The notes: generated by a model from the letters alone, not told the origin. A stretch of 64,000 nucleotides of DNA from Amaurobius ferox (GCA_951213105.1 OX578152.1:76531840-76595839); one strand, 5' to 3'; counted from the first letter of the stretch, positions 11,201-22,139 are shown. Translations and numbers: made by a program.

Positions 11201-11352
11201 GTCGCTGCTTTTCAAACTTTTTTGGTCGCGAAACCCCAAAATGAAGAAAAATACAGTGTAATCCAAATTACGAATGCAGAATTATGAACGTTTTTTCTTT
11301 TTAAATTAAAAATTAACTGGAGTGAGATTCAAGTCGACTTTCTCATACCAGA

Positions 11353-11400
<48 letters not shown>

Positions 11401-12122
11401 CAAATTTTATACGAAACATTTTGAAAAATCGGTATAGTGGGTCCAAATTATCACAACTATAACGTGTTACTGTTCACTTTGAAGGTCTTGAAAAAAAAAT
11501 TTCGATTAATACCATACTTGAAAATGTACCCCTCGAAGGTAACTTGCCCCCCCCCCCCCACCACCACACACACACACACACACACACCCAAGAGGGGCCT
11601 AATGACGGCGTAAACAATAAAAATGAAACTCGGCTGTTTTTCACAACAATGATTGAAACTATTAAGTATCGTAATCATTGAGCCCTAAATAAACCATTTT
11701 ATACTGAAGTGTGTCGAATTTTGCTGCCCTGTTAAAAAATATATAAAATTTCGAATAGATTTCTAAGAGATTCGAGAAGTTTTCGCTCGAATTTAAAGAA
11801 GAAAAAAAGCTACCTAGTTCTAGATTTTTTGATAAGAAAGCCGGATATAAAGTTTCGTGAAAATCCATTAATATTTGTGGTTGCTATCGTGCACACAAGA
11901 AATCGACCGCAGACATCAAACAGACATTACTCTAAAAATGGTCGAAGCTTGTTCAGGAGGTCTTAAAATATATATTGGCACCGAAATCTCGAAATCAAAA
12001 ATTTTCGTAAAAACAATACTTTCTCAATACTATGTATGGGAAAGTAAAATTTACACGAAACTATTACGTCGTGGAACCCCAGGAATCTGCGAAATACGCT
12101 TTGAAAAACACTGTCCTAGGCA
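11201..12122. mobile_element. hAT-like MITE split by a family C element
   Basis: Left part 11201-11330 (GCTGCTTTTCAAACTTTTTT, CGAAACCCC, CCAAATTACGAATG) and right part 12050-12122 (ATTTACACGAAAC, CGTCGTGGAACCCC, CTTTGAAAAACACTGTCC) are collinear with the uninterrupted relative at 49803-50028. Terminal inverted repeats of the CAGTGTTTTTCAAAC type are common in hAT elements. The middle is occupied by a C element and a (TA)n tract. Confidence 0.6.
11330..12049 (+). mobile_element. Family C hairpin element
   Basis: Contains a (TA)n tract (11352-11398), GTGGGTCCAAATTATCAC, a C9 run followed by (CA)n at 11551-11587, AACAATGATTGAAACTATTA, CCATTAATATTTGTGG, an ACATCAAACAGACATTAC tract and the end AATACTTTCTCAATAC...ATGGGAAAGTAAAA at 12049. 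Same order of blocks as 53220-53797. The 5' end is not certain. Confidence 0.6.
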
Positions 12123-12323
12123 GTGTTTCTTTCAGGACTTTTTGGCCGTGGGGCGGCGAATCACATGTTAGGGGGGAGCAGTTTTCCACTTGCCCTATAT
12201 AACTATATCTAAATGCTGTGTCACATAAAAACTAAATTTCATAAAATTTCTCCGGGGGGGGGGGGGGGGAACGAACACCCATCTCAGGGGGCTTCACTCC
12301 CCCTGTGCCTGAAAGAAACTCTG
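12121..12323. mobile_element. Short hAT-like MITE
   Basis: Inverted termini CAGTGTTTCTTTCAGG and CCTGAAAGAAACTCTG about 200 bp apart. The flanks TCCTAGG (left) and TCCTAAG (right) look like a mutated 7-8 bp target duplication. The interior includes a 16-17 base G run at about 12253. Confidence 0.55.
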
Positions 12324-12779
12324 TCCTAAGTTGTCTAGGTTGTTAATTCAGTGAAGGTCTGGCTTGTTTTGGAAATTTCACAGCTAAGTTTCTACTATTA
12401 AAAGTCTGCTCCTCCCGTTCAAAAACACATAGCAAGTGCTTTGCGCACCAATATCAAACCTTCTTTAAAATTTCACACTTTATTTGGACGTGCAAGATCG
12501 TCCTGACTGAAAAAGCCCTGCAGAACAATTGGTGCGTTCTGTGCAATAGACTATTAAAACGCTTTCCCACACTTTCCTTGGGAAACAACGATTTATTAAA
12601 GGAGGAAAATTGCCAAAGGAAAAATTCTAAATAAGGCACTTTGCATATCACCAAAGAAATTGGAATAACAACAATGATTTGACCAGTTTAAAAAAAATTG
12701 GTTAAGTCTTTCGTTTTGTTTTTGCGCTTTGCTATTTGTTAACACTGTAGTGTAAATAGCATAAGAGACTTTGCTTGAA
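12324..12779. other. No feature recognised
   Basis: Moderately AT-rich; only short frames, no similarity to other parts of the window seen. Confidence 0.5.
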
Positions 12780-12799
12780 AAAATAATCTATCGAATTTT

Positions 12800-14510
12800 T
12801 CGAAAACGTTCTCTAGAAGGGGTGGGTGCTTCACACCAAAACGTTCGAAAAGTGAAATGATAGGAAAGCATGCTTTGCCATAAGATAGAGACTTCAAATT
12901 TGGAGTATGGGTAAATCGTTCGAAAGGAAGAAAGTGTGCAATTTCAGATTTCCAATATTTTCTACTTAAGGGGGGTGCAGCACACCAAAATGTTCGATTT
13001 ACCGAATAAATGAGAAACGGCCCCTTTAAAATTTGATGGAGGCTTGAAATTAGGTATATGGACTAATCATTTGATAAAAACATCGAAGACGAATAGATTT
13101 TCAAAAACGTTCGTTTAAGGGGGTGCTCCAGAAAAAAAAATTCGAAAGGTGAATTGTTCAGAAAACATGCTTCGGGATGAGATAGGGATTTGAAATTTGG
13201 TGTACGGGTAGAAAGTTTGGAAGGAAGAAAGTGTACAATTTCAGTTTACCAATATTTTTTACTTTAGGGGGTGTCGCACACAAAAATGTTCTATTTTCGG
13301 AATGTAATAGAAACACCCCTTTTAGAACGTGATAGAGGCTTGATATTTGGTATATGGGCGAATCATTTGATAGAAAATCCAAGTAGAATGAAGTTTCAAA
13401 AATGCATATTTAAGGGGGTGCTCCAGAAAAAAACGTTCGAAAGGTGAAATGACGAAAAACTATGCTTTGAGATAGGATAGAGACTTCAAATGTGGTGTAC
13501 GGGTATATAGTTCGAAAGGAAAAGTGCGTGCGATTTCAGTTTTCCAATATTTTATAATTTAGGGGGTGCCACAAACCCAAATATTCGATTTTCCGATCAA
13601 ATACGAAATTCGTCCTTTAAATTTTGATAGAGGCTTGAAATTTGGTATATGGGGCTAATCATTTAATGAAAACATCCAAGACGAATAGAGTTTCTCAGAA
13701 ATGTTCGATTAAGGGATGCCACAGATAAAAACTTTCGAAATATGAAATGATAAATAAACATGCTTCGGGATGAGATAGAGATTTCAAATTCGGTGTACGG
13801 GTAGATAATTTGGAAGGAAGAAAGTGTACAATTTCAGTTTTCCAATATTCTCTACTTTAGAGGTGCTACACACCAAAATGTTCAGGGGCGCGGTAGCCCA
13901 TTGGTTAGCGCGCTGGAGTTGCACTCGGTAGGCCCGGGTTCGATTCCAGCCACTGCCAAAACTGCCGCCGTGTTCATGCGGAGTACGATCACGTTAAACA
14001 TGTGGGTCCGAAAGTCCTTCCGAGAGGTTGGTGGTAGGGGAAGGAGGGTACGGTCCCTGTGGATGCCTCCCCCCACTGGATTCCGGTCTAAATTGGGTGG
14101 CACTTCCCGACCGTCCAAACTGTTACCTTACACCTTTCTGATAGGTCGGACGGTCTGGGTTTCAACAACACCACCAAAATGTTCGATTTTTCGAATAAGT
14201 TATACACGCTCCCTTTTAAATGTTATAGAGGCTTGATACTTGGTATATGAGCCAATCATCTGATAAAAAACCCAAGGCGAAAATTTTTTCCTAAATGTCC
14301 ATTTATGGCTGTGCTCCACAGAAAGACGGTCGAATGGGGAAATCATAATATAACATGCTTCGGGATGAGATAGAGACTTTAATTTTGTGTATGGGTAGAT
14401 AGTTCGAAAGGAAGAAGTATGCAATTTAAGTTTCCAATATTTTCTTCTTTAAAAGTTTCTGCACGCCAAAATATTCGATTTGCCGATTAAATGTGAAACT
14501 CGAATTATTC
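12800..14510 (+). repeat. 297-bp satellite made of two diverged ~148-bp halves
   Basis: Unit starts (GAAATGAT...CATGCTT) at 12853, 13151, 13445, 13744 and, after removing the SINE and its duplicated target, 14339; spacings 294-299 bp. Each unit has two related halves: one with GAGATAGAGACTT...GGTGTACGGGTAGATAG, one with TTTGATAGAGGCTTGAAA...GGTATATGGGCTAATC. Both end in GGGGGTGC followed by an (A)CGTTCGAAA or AATGTTCGATT box. About 5.8 units. Confidence 0.85.
13884..14171 (+). mobile_element. tRNA-derived SINE, full length
   Basis: Head GGGCGCGGTAGCCCATTGG with an A-box-like TAGCCCATTGGTTAG and B box GGTTCGATTCC 40 nt on. The body carries AACATGTGGGTCCG, GGTTGGTGGTAGGGG and CTAAATTGGGTGGCAC, and the tail ends GGTCTGGGTTTCAACAACA. 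Flanked by a perfect 13-bp target duplication CACCAAAATGTTC (13871-13883 and 14172-14184) lying inside the satellite. The open frame on either strand is incidental. Confidence 0.95.
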
Positions 14511-14578
14511 AAAAGTTTACATTATTCGGGGGGTTGCTTATTACGAAACCGTTGATATCCAACGGGTATTCGGCTAGT

Positions 14579-15051
14579 TTAATTCTAAATTCATATTGTC
14601 TAAAATATAAGAACAAAAGACATAAAAAAATCAGATGGGACATCACATGATTTTCCCTACAGCCATTATATCTTTCAAGGCAAAATACTGTACATGATCA
14701 ACAGAACCAATTTTTCGTCGTTAAATGGTATATTAAAACATGGGCTTATCTTGATGACAATATGTAAAATATGTACTATGTACATGTAAAACATGTACTA
14801 TTTCAAAGTACCAAATCAACTTATATTTCGCGGAAATAAAAATTGTCATTTAACAGCTATAAGAAAAATTACTATTGTTAACTAAGCAATATATAGTACA
14901 TATGAAAATATTTTAATAATTAATATAAAACCGATGTTATGAGTTTCAATCAGTAGAATCCATAAATTCAAAATCCAAATTATAATTATGTTTTTATATA
15001 TGCCAATAATGTATTTGCCTTTTCATTATTTCACTTTTGAACTTCACCATA
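14579..15051. other. AT-rich stretch with a family A 5' stub
   Basis: AAATCAGATGGGACATCACA at about 14628, followed by TGATTTTCCCTACAG, is a truncated family A 5' end. The rest is AT-rich with no call; ATGTACTATGTACATGTAAA at 14770 is locally palindromic. Confidence 0.5.
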
Positions 15052-15241
15052 TTAACCTTTTAATTACAGGTGGGACAGCGTCCATCCCAAATGAAGAACC
15101 TCTCAAAAAGACAGGTATTTGACATACTCTATCCCAAACAGTTCGATCCCTCTTTGCAGACATTGGCGTCCATGGACGCCAATGCCTTCAAAAGGGGATT
15201 GTTAGGGATGTACGCTGTCCCAGCCGTAAGCAAAAGGTTAA
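15052..15241. mobile_element. TTAA palindromic MITE, 190 bp
   Basis: TTAA at both ends; arms CCTTTTAATTACAGGTGGGA and (reverse complement) CCTTTTGCTTACGGCTGGGA, centre GGCGTCCATGGACGCC. The TTAA target and CC-starting termini fit piggyBac-type MITEs, but no transposase is here. Ten bases outside each TTAA (CTTCACCATA / TATGGTGAAG) are also inverted. Confidence 0.8.
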
Positions 15242-15950
15242 TATGGTGAAGTCCAAAGGGTTAAGACACTTGGTGATGATTAGATTTTTGTATGATTGAC
15301 AAAAATGAAGCTGGCTATTTTCTTTTATGTGAATAACATCTAATATGCTTGGGATTTCTGTGGTGGTACATGGAACGTCATACAAAAAATGTAAACAGTC
15401 TGTACGTTATACCTCTGGATCTAATACATAAAAATGTAAACAAGTTTTCTCGATTTCTCCAAAAGGTCCAAATTTTTAATAATTTTTATTTTAATGTTTT
15501 GAATGATTTTTTTTTTCCAAAAACTTAAAAAATATCTATCTGAAAGAGTGGTTTTTTTTTTTCTTGCTTTCACTCGAAATATCTTCGAAAGTATAAAAGA
15601 TAGATATAAATAGTAAACGACAAAAATATGTATTAGGAAATTTAGTTTCGAAATTTATATTTAGTTTTGAAAATAGCTCTTACAGTTTTCGAGGAATCGA
15701 CTTGTCAAGTTGAAGCAGACTAAAAATTCTCCGTTTTTCAAGTTTAGAATTCTTATATCTCAAAAACTAAAAACGCTAACTTTAAACAATAAGCAAGAAT
15801 TTGTAACTCTTTGAAATCCCTTCAAGAGTATATAATTGGATTTAGGATAGAGCTGTTAGTGTTCGAGATATAGTGGTTATAATTTCGATATTTTAGTATT
15901 TGAATCGGGGGGTTTTGCCAATGGGTGGGAAAGTTGTAATACTTAAATTG
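15242..15950. other. Unclassified AT-rich sequence with degenerate internal repeats
   Basis: Contains several weakly repeated blocks around 'cgaaaatatc/ctcgaaatatcttcg' and 'cagttttcgaggaa' or 'gttcgagatat' motifs about 100-190 bp apart, suggesting an old internally repetitive element. No coding sequence. Confidence 0.4.
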
Positions 15951-16039
15951 TCACAGCTCAATCTGTTTACTTAATTTATAAACCAAAGAGTAAGTTAGTA
16001 AAATAATGTGATACTTCAATGTAAAGTCTATGGTCGGAG

Positions 16040-16215
16040 TAGCCAAATGAATTCGGGGGTGCGAGTCCGGATCATCATCTGCGGGGGGTCGCTGACCCTC
16101 TTCGTGGGGTATAAGTTCGAACTCGGAACCTTTAGATTGCTGATCCCGCACTATACCGTTAGGCTCAAAAGAATTCTTCGGGTCCGAAGGTATAATCGGA
16201 GATGTCTTTCGTAGC
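16040..16215 (-). mobile_element. Possible second tRNA-related SINE
   Basis: On the minus strand GAGCCTAACGGTATAGTGC resembles an A-box region and GAGTTCGAACTTATACC a B-box region about 35 nt later. These are followed by a GC-rich body (GGGTCAGCGACCCCCCGC) unlike the AT-rich surroundings. Only one copy is in the window, so the assignment is tentative. A 126-aa minus-strand frame crosses it and has no recognisable domain. Confidence 0.35.
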
Positions 16216-16239
16216 AGAGATTGACGTAAGAGCTGAGCC

Positions 16240-17200
<961 letters not shown>

Positions 17201-17680
17201 TAGTGCTTTGAAATTCTGTAAAAGAAAAAAATGAGTCTGAAATAATCGACTAAACTTATTGAACTTTATTAAAGTTTCATTTCACAAAATATTAATCACG
17301 CAAAATCGGCTGCAGACTGGAGCCACCGCTGATTTTTTTTTTTAATGGCTCTAAACATCGGAGAGTTTTTACAGGACCGTCATTTCTTGAACAGTGAGTC
17401 ATAGATATATACATTTCCAATTATAAAATTGTTTCAAATACGATATGATCTTACATGACAGATTTAAATCAAAAAGGTATCTGTCTAAAAAAATACGAAA
17501 TCTAACTTCTCATACGATCCCTCAATCACAAATTTCACAATTCCAATTTTTGCCGATTTTTAGAGCCATTTCAGGGAGTTGGGGGGATAGCCAATTATCA
17601 ATCACGTTCTGCTCGCATCCTAGTTTCCTAATAAACTCGATTAACTTTCCGCGGTTTATGCTTCCGAGGCTTATTTCAAA
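17201..17680. other. No feature recognised
   Basis: Mixed composition, short frames only. GGCTGCAGACTGGAGCCACC at 17309 is the only GC-rich patch. Confidence 0.5.
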
Positions 17681-17870
17681 ATGATTTAATGAACTCTAAA
17701 GAATGCTAATCTCTCGCCAAGCCCCGAAATTTTTGGCGATTTCCTCTGCATTCAGGGAGGATTAGGCGCGGTATTTATCACGAGGTTTGAAGCTATTAAA
17801 ATTTATGATGGACGGCTTGGAGGTTTGGAATTTAATCAATTTGGAATTAGAATAACGCCGCTATTTCGCA
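17680..17870 (+). repeat. Dispersed repeat K, copy 1
   Basis: Diverged direct match to 21800-22020: GAATGCTAATCTCTCG, GGCGATTTCC, TGCATTCAGGGAGGATT, GTATTTATCAC, GAAGCTATTAAAATT, GGCTTGGAGGT, TTGGAATTAGAATAACGCC. Confidence 0.65.
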
Positions 17871-18035
17871 GATTTCACAGATATAGTTTTCATACGTGAA
17901 ACTTGTACTTCAACACTAATTATCGACAGCAGATGAAAATTAGAATCTTACTCACATTGCAGAAAACAGAGTCTACGGACCGGTTTTGAGATTTTCGGTG
18001 ATCTTCAGCATAAAACAGACCTTCAATGTTAGCAA
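17871..18035. other. No feature recognised
   Basis: Short unremarkable stretch before the SINE insertion site. Confidence 0.5.
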
Positions 18036-18048
18036 GGAAACTTGCTAT

Positions 18049-18641
18049 ATTGTTGTTCTTGTTGAGACCCAGACCGTACGACCTACCAGAAAGGTGTTGT
18101 TGTTGAAACCCAGACCGTCCGACCTACCCGAAAGGTGTAAGGTAACTGTTTGGACGGTCGGGAAGTGCCACCCAATTTAAACCGGAACCCAGTGGGGGAG
18201 GCATCCACAGGGACCGTACCCTCCTTCCCCTACCACCAACCTCTCGGAAGGACTTTCGGACCCACATGTTTAACGTGATCGTACTCCGCATGAACACGGC
18301 GGCAGTTTTGGCAGTGGCTGGAATCGAACCCGGGCCTACCGAGTGCAACTCCAGCGCGCTAACCAATGGGCTACCGCGCCCTCTACCAGAAAGGTGTAAG
18401 GTAACTGTTTGGACGGCCGGAAAGTGCCACCCAATTTAGACCGGAACCCAGTAGGGAAGGCATCCACAGGGATCGTACCCTCCTTTCCTTACCACCAACC
18501 TCTAGGAAGGACTTACAGACCCAATTGTTTAACGTGATCGTACTCCGCGTGAACACGGCGGCAGTTTTGGCAGTGGCGGGAATCGAACCCGGGCCTACCG
18601 AGTGCAATTCCCGCGCGCTAACCACTGGGCTACCGCGCCCC
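18049..18641 (-). mobile_element. Outer SINE, interrupted by an inner SINE
   Basis: Bounded by a perfect 13-bp duplication GGAAACTTGCTAT (18036-18048 and 18642-18654). The reverse-strand SINE body is 18383-18641 and its tail is 18049-18097. The tail is separated because another SINE landed at CTACCAGAAAGGTGT within it. Head (GGGCGCGGTAGCCCAGTGG, reversed) ends at 18641. Confidence 0.95.
18098..18382 (-). mobile_element. Inner SINE, full length, nested
   Basis: 285 bp from the reversed TGTTGTTGAAACCCAGACC tail to the reversed head CTACCGCGCCCT. Flanked by a perfect 15-bp duplication CTACCAGAAAGGTGT (18083-18097 and 18383-18397) which is itself outer-SINE tail sequence. Confidence 0.95.
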
Positions 18642-18654
18642 GGAAACTTGCTAT

Positions 18655-18946
18655 GTATCATAATTTTGCGAACCTCTATAAGGTGACAGGCAAATTCAGT
18701 GTCATCACGCGGAATTCCATAAAGATTAAATATTCATGCAAAATTAAATTAACATTTTTTTTTTCTTATTTCTGTATTGTATTTTTCTTTTTAACTGTTC
18801 TGTTTGACATATTAGTCGAATTAAGTAATCAATACATATTCAATATCGAATATTGTTCTGAATGGTGTAGTTTCAAAATTGCCTACGAAAACTGATGAAA
18901 CAGTGCTAATACTATAGAAATAATTTTTTTTATCGCCGAAAATTAT
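18655..18946. other. No feature recognised
   Basis: AT-rich; T-run at 18757. Confidence 0.5.
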
Positions 18947-19604
18947 TACTTTCCCTACAATACATGGTAATGTATAGGAAAAGTATTGAAATCGTGTTGA
19001 ATATCACAGCACATCGTCTACACATTTTGGGACACTAGAACACGAAAAAACTATTTTTAACGTGATGTCTGTGTGCGTGTGTATCTGTCTGTGCCATGTG
19101 TGTATCACCCTTTAACTCAAAAATTAATTAACCAAACTTCATAAAATTTTTATAAGTCAGCCACTTGTGGGTGTTCCTGGTGCTGATTAGATTTTGATAT
19201 GATTCGGGAAAAAGAAACCTGCCTTTTTTTTTTTGCGAAATGGCAAGCAAAAATCGTCAAAATCTAAAATAAAAGATAACATATGCTCAAATGTATCAAT
19301 TAAATACTTGTTTTATACATAATTTTTGACAATGAAAAGAATAAGATCAACCACCCCATTACATTAGAAATAGTCGTTCTCGAGATATTTTAGTTTCTTC
19401 GCATTCTTGCATACGCCACCTTTCAAAATACGTCCAGTTCCCCAATTAAAACGAAAATTGAACTAAAAGCGCAAGTTCAATGTAATTCCAAACAATTATG
19501 CGTGTCATTTTGTGCAATTAAGCTTCATTTAATGAATTATGAAAGAAATAAAAGAGAAAATGAATTTGAATCTGTAGGGAAAGTGATGTGCTGCCCACAT
19601 CAGA
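18947..19604 (-). mobile_element. Family A hairpin element A7 (complete)
   Basis: Reverse copy: hairpin TACTTTCCCTACAATACATG at 18947, GTGCGTGTGTATCTGTCTG microsatellite, GGTGCTGATTAGATTTTG, CTCGAGATATTTTAG, ending GTAGGGAAAGTGATGTGC-TGCCCACATCAGA at 19604. Confidence 0.8.
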
Positions 19605-19625
19605 ATATTTTGAATCATTCCCTAC

Positions 19626-20450
19626 TGTTACGAAATATCCTTAGGAATCATAGAGGTATGAGTCCAAATTTCTGGAGCACTACAGTTTTATTTAAAAGCT
19701 CCCATAAGCTTGAACAGGAACGATATACAACTAATAAATCTCTAGATACTTTTCAAAGTTCGGACTTGAGATGGTAAAGATGATTTTACATCAATTATCA
19801 TCGCACCCTTTACCTCGTGACCACAGATTGGATTATGGTTACGATGAACCCAGCGATTTTCATACTTTGAACTCACCTACTTTTAAGGAGCTGGCTCCCA
19901 GTAAATTTTCTCTTTCTCTAAATTTTTTCTACTTTGCCTACCTTTCTGCTACCGTCCTCTATCACCCTTTTTAACTGTCGCCTAAGCCATCAAAGGCTGC
20001 ATATTAAAATTCCAGCATCCATCAAAGGGAATGCTTTGCACCAACAGCTAAATCAAACTATGCACAATAAGTATAATTTCGATGTGGAGATACGTGAGTT
20101 TTCTCACAGGTGCCCCGAAATGGAAAAGCCTTGGATCCCTGATCTAGATACTTTACGAGTTCACAAAACAACTGCAGGTACAATAAAACAGCTGCAAATT
20201 CCCGACTCATTCCCAAAATGGAAGATTATCTTCTCCAGACACAGACGAATTCACAGTTCACTTTTACTCGTATCACGTTAACAACCCTGCTGACCGGCTT
20301 ATATATCACCTGTGGAAAAGCATGTAACACGTGAAGTTCTCAGTCAATCTATAAATCTAGAACTTACCAAAAGTCACCAAGTTCGCGGTATTTAGCCAAA
20401 TTCGTCACTAAGGCCACTGAATTTGTCACCAAAGTCAAGTGATCTGAATA
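19626..20450 (-). mobile_element. LTR relic, reverse orientation, with an insertion
   Basis: Opens TGTTACGAAATATCC (reverse of the LTR 3' end ...CGTAACA). It contains the reversed AATAAA region (GTTTTATTTAAAAGC at 19686), GAACAGGAACG, and beyond the insertion GGCTTATATATCACC (TATA region) and CAAAAGTCACCAAGTTCGC. Homologous in order to 10405-10850 and 54000-54509. Confidence 0.55.
19752..20137. mobile_element. Retroposed insertion of unknown origin inside the LTR
   Basis: About 386 bp flanked by a 12-bp direct repeat TCTAGATACTTT (left ending near 19751, right starting near 20136). Composition is more coding-like than the surroundings, and two plus-strand frames are open in tandem: one with RDHRLDYGYDEPSDFH (from 19771), one with NKYNFDVEIREFSHRCPEM (from 19934). 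A frameshift would be needed between them. No poly(A) is seen. Could be a processed pseudogene fragment; I do not recognise the protein. Confidence 0.35.
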
Positions 20451-20454
20451 TGGA

Positions 20455-20620
20455 AGTTAAAAGTTCATGTTAAGTAAATGCCAAAACCCTTTGAGACAAT
20501 TCAAGTGGCGCTGGGATAAGTCCAACAATCCCATTGTATGTATTTCTATGGCAAAAGGCTCTTATTGAATTAAATAATATTTATTTAAACTATTTATTTT
20601 GCATATATATACTCTGTCCA
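20455..20620 (-). mobile_element. MITE F fragment
   Basis: Matches the reverse F copies: TTTGAGACAATTCAAGTGGC, GCTGGGATAAGTCC, CATTGTATGTATTTCTATGG, TTATTTAAACT. Truncated at a short TA tract. Confidence 0.65.
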
Positions 20621-20734
20621 AAAGTTAAGCATAGTTGTTTATGTGAAAATTTCAGGAAATCTACATCGGAATGAAAAGAAACGAGGTATGCGGGTGTAAT
20701 AGGGTTATATAAGAAGAAAACAATGCAAAACAAG

Positions 20735-20906
20735 GATAATCACACAGACATCACCTCACATCACACACACAGACATCACCTCAAAAATGTTCGATTTGTG
20801 ATCAGGGATGCTTGAAACGTACTCTCCCGTCGAAAACTCGAATTCGAATTTTCGACCCCGTCACAATACTTTCCTTATACATTATTGTACATAAGGAAAG
20901 TAAAAA
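20735..20906 (+). mobile_element. Family B hairpin element B1, 3' fragment
   Basis: (CA)n with CAGACATCACCTC repeated twice, GATCAGGGATGCTTGAAACG, CGTCGAAAACTCGAATTCG and the terminal hairpin ACTTTCCTTATACATTATTG/CATAAGGAAAGTA. Confidence 0.75.
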
Positions 20907-21010
20907 TAACCCCTTTTGTACATAATTATGTTAAATTATGTTCTATGCTGCCATGACACTAAAATAATATAAAGTTTCGCTCGAATTTCAAAAAATCTTT
21001 CTTTTCCAAA
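20907..21010 (+). mobile_element. Family C fragment
   Basis: CATAATTATGTTAAATTATG, TTCTATGCTGCCATG and AAGTTTCGCTCGAATTT match C copies at 6960 and 11700-11790. It directly abuts B1. Confidence 0.5.
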
Positions 21011-21299
21011 ACTTTATTTGAAGAAAATTATATCGCGTTGCTTAGCAACGGACTTAAATCCAATGTGTAGATTTGGCAGACGATTTCATTTAATTTATGC
21101 GATTTAAATAATAACGAAATGGATAGAAAAATAAATTTTATAAATGAACTGTAACTTTTTGATTAGGTCGTATCAATTATGACCTTGGAATTACGGAAAT
21201 TGTTGAGATTGGTAATTTCTTAAGTCATGGGTTTTATTTTAGCAAGGATTTTTCAAATTCATATATTTCCTAGTGTGTTTAACGGGTTGTCAAAACAGA

Positions 21300-21400
21300 A
21301 TAAAAATGGTAGTTATACTATACGGGTTAGTTATATACGGGTAAGTTATATCATGGTTAGTTATATATGGGTTATATAATGGTTAGTTATATTCGGCTTA
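21300..21400 (+). repeat. Short minisatellite of GGTTAGTTATATA
   Basis: Five or six imperfect units of ACGGGTTAGTTATAT-type sequence. Confidence 0.65.
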
Positions 21401-21439
21401 CTTCAACCATTTTTGCATCATCAGTTTGGCACATATTGG

Positions 21440-21748
21440 CCGAACTTTAAAATCTGGCTGTGAAAATAATTTTGTAAAGCGCGAGAACAGCGATTCCTAT
21501 CCTTCTTTTTAAAGGAATGGAATTAAGTATTTTATTAGAATTCCTTTCAAAAAAAAAAAAAAAAGAAATAGAATAATTTGCAACTGCAATAATTTTACAA
21601 TTACAATAGTTTTAATTACAAAATAAAAATTAATATTAATAAAAAAAATTAATTAATAATGGACTGCAATAATTTTAAACAATTCCATTTAAAATTGGCA
21701 TATAATATATTTTAATCACGAGCAACACAGAGTCTATCTGCTAGTATG
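21440..21748 (+). mobile_element. Repeat I (Helitron-like), decayed copy
   Basis: AAAATCTGGCTGTGAAAATAA, TTTGTAAAGCGCGAGAACAG and ATTTTATTAGAATTCC match 58680-58895 and 62285-62495. Ends TATCTGCTAG before T, but the hairpin is no longer clear. It carries an A-run and a (TAATTTTACAAT)-type expansion. Confidence 0.5.
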
Positions 21749-21799
21749 TAATTTTTATGAACAAATCAAAACTTTTGAGCATACAGAAAATTATTCCAA

Positions 21800-22020
21800 T
21801 AATGATTTAATGAATACTGAAGAATGTTAATCTCTCGACAAAGAGAGAGAGAGAGAGAGAGAGAGAGACCTTCAAAATGTTGACGATTTCCATTGCATTA
21901 GAGAGGATTTAACGCCGTATTTATCACAAAGCTTGGATGCTATTAAAATTCCGGCTGATATGGCTTGGAGGTATTGAATTGCACCACTTTGGAATTATTA
22001 ATTAGAATAACGCCATTCTT
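21800..22020 (+). repeat. Dispersed repeat K, copy 2, with (GA)n
   Basis: Diverged match to 17680-17870, interrupted after TCTCTCGACAAA by a (GA)13-type tract at 21843-21868. Confidence 0.65.
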
Positions 22021-22139
22021 CAACGAGGTTTTCCTCGTGAATAGATCGATGGGTGAGAGAGTGAGTTTGCCACACTTCAAGTCTAGATGTGATTTCACGA
22101 GAGTTAGTTATTATAGCATTGATGATTTGATATATAATT

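Larger units (their letters stand above)
12780..14578 (+). mobile_element. Helitron-type 3' segment carrying a 297-bp satellite
   Basis: A tandem array runs to about 14510 and is followed by a canonical Helitron terminus: a 6-bp stem CCGTTG/CAACGG (14549-14554, 14560-14565) with 5-nt loop, 8 nt, then CTAG (14574-14577) before T. The 5' TC end is not identified and no Rep/helicase is present, so this is a non-autonomous or truncated element. A SINE is inserted at 13884-14171. Confidence 0.65.

Noticed and set aside
13884..13960. Functional tRNA gene
   Set aside because: A and B boxes are present, but the sequence continues as a dispersed SINE with tail and target duplication, and the acceptor stem cannot close.
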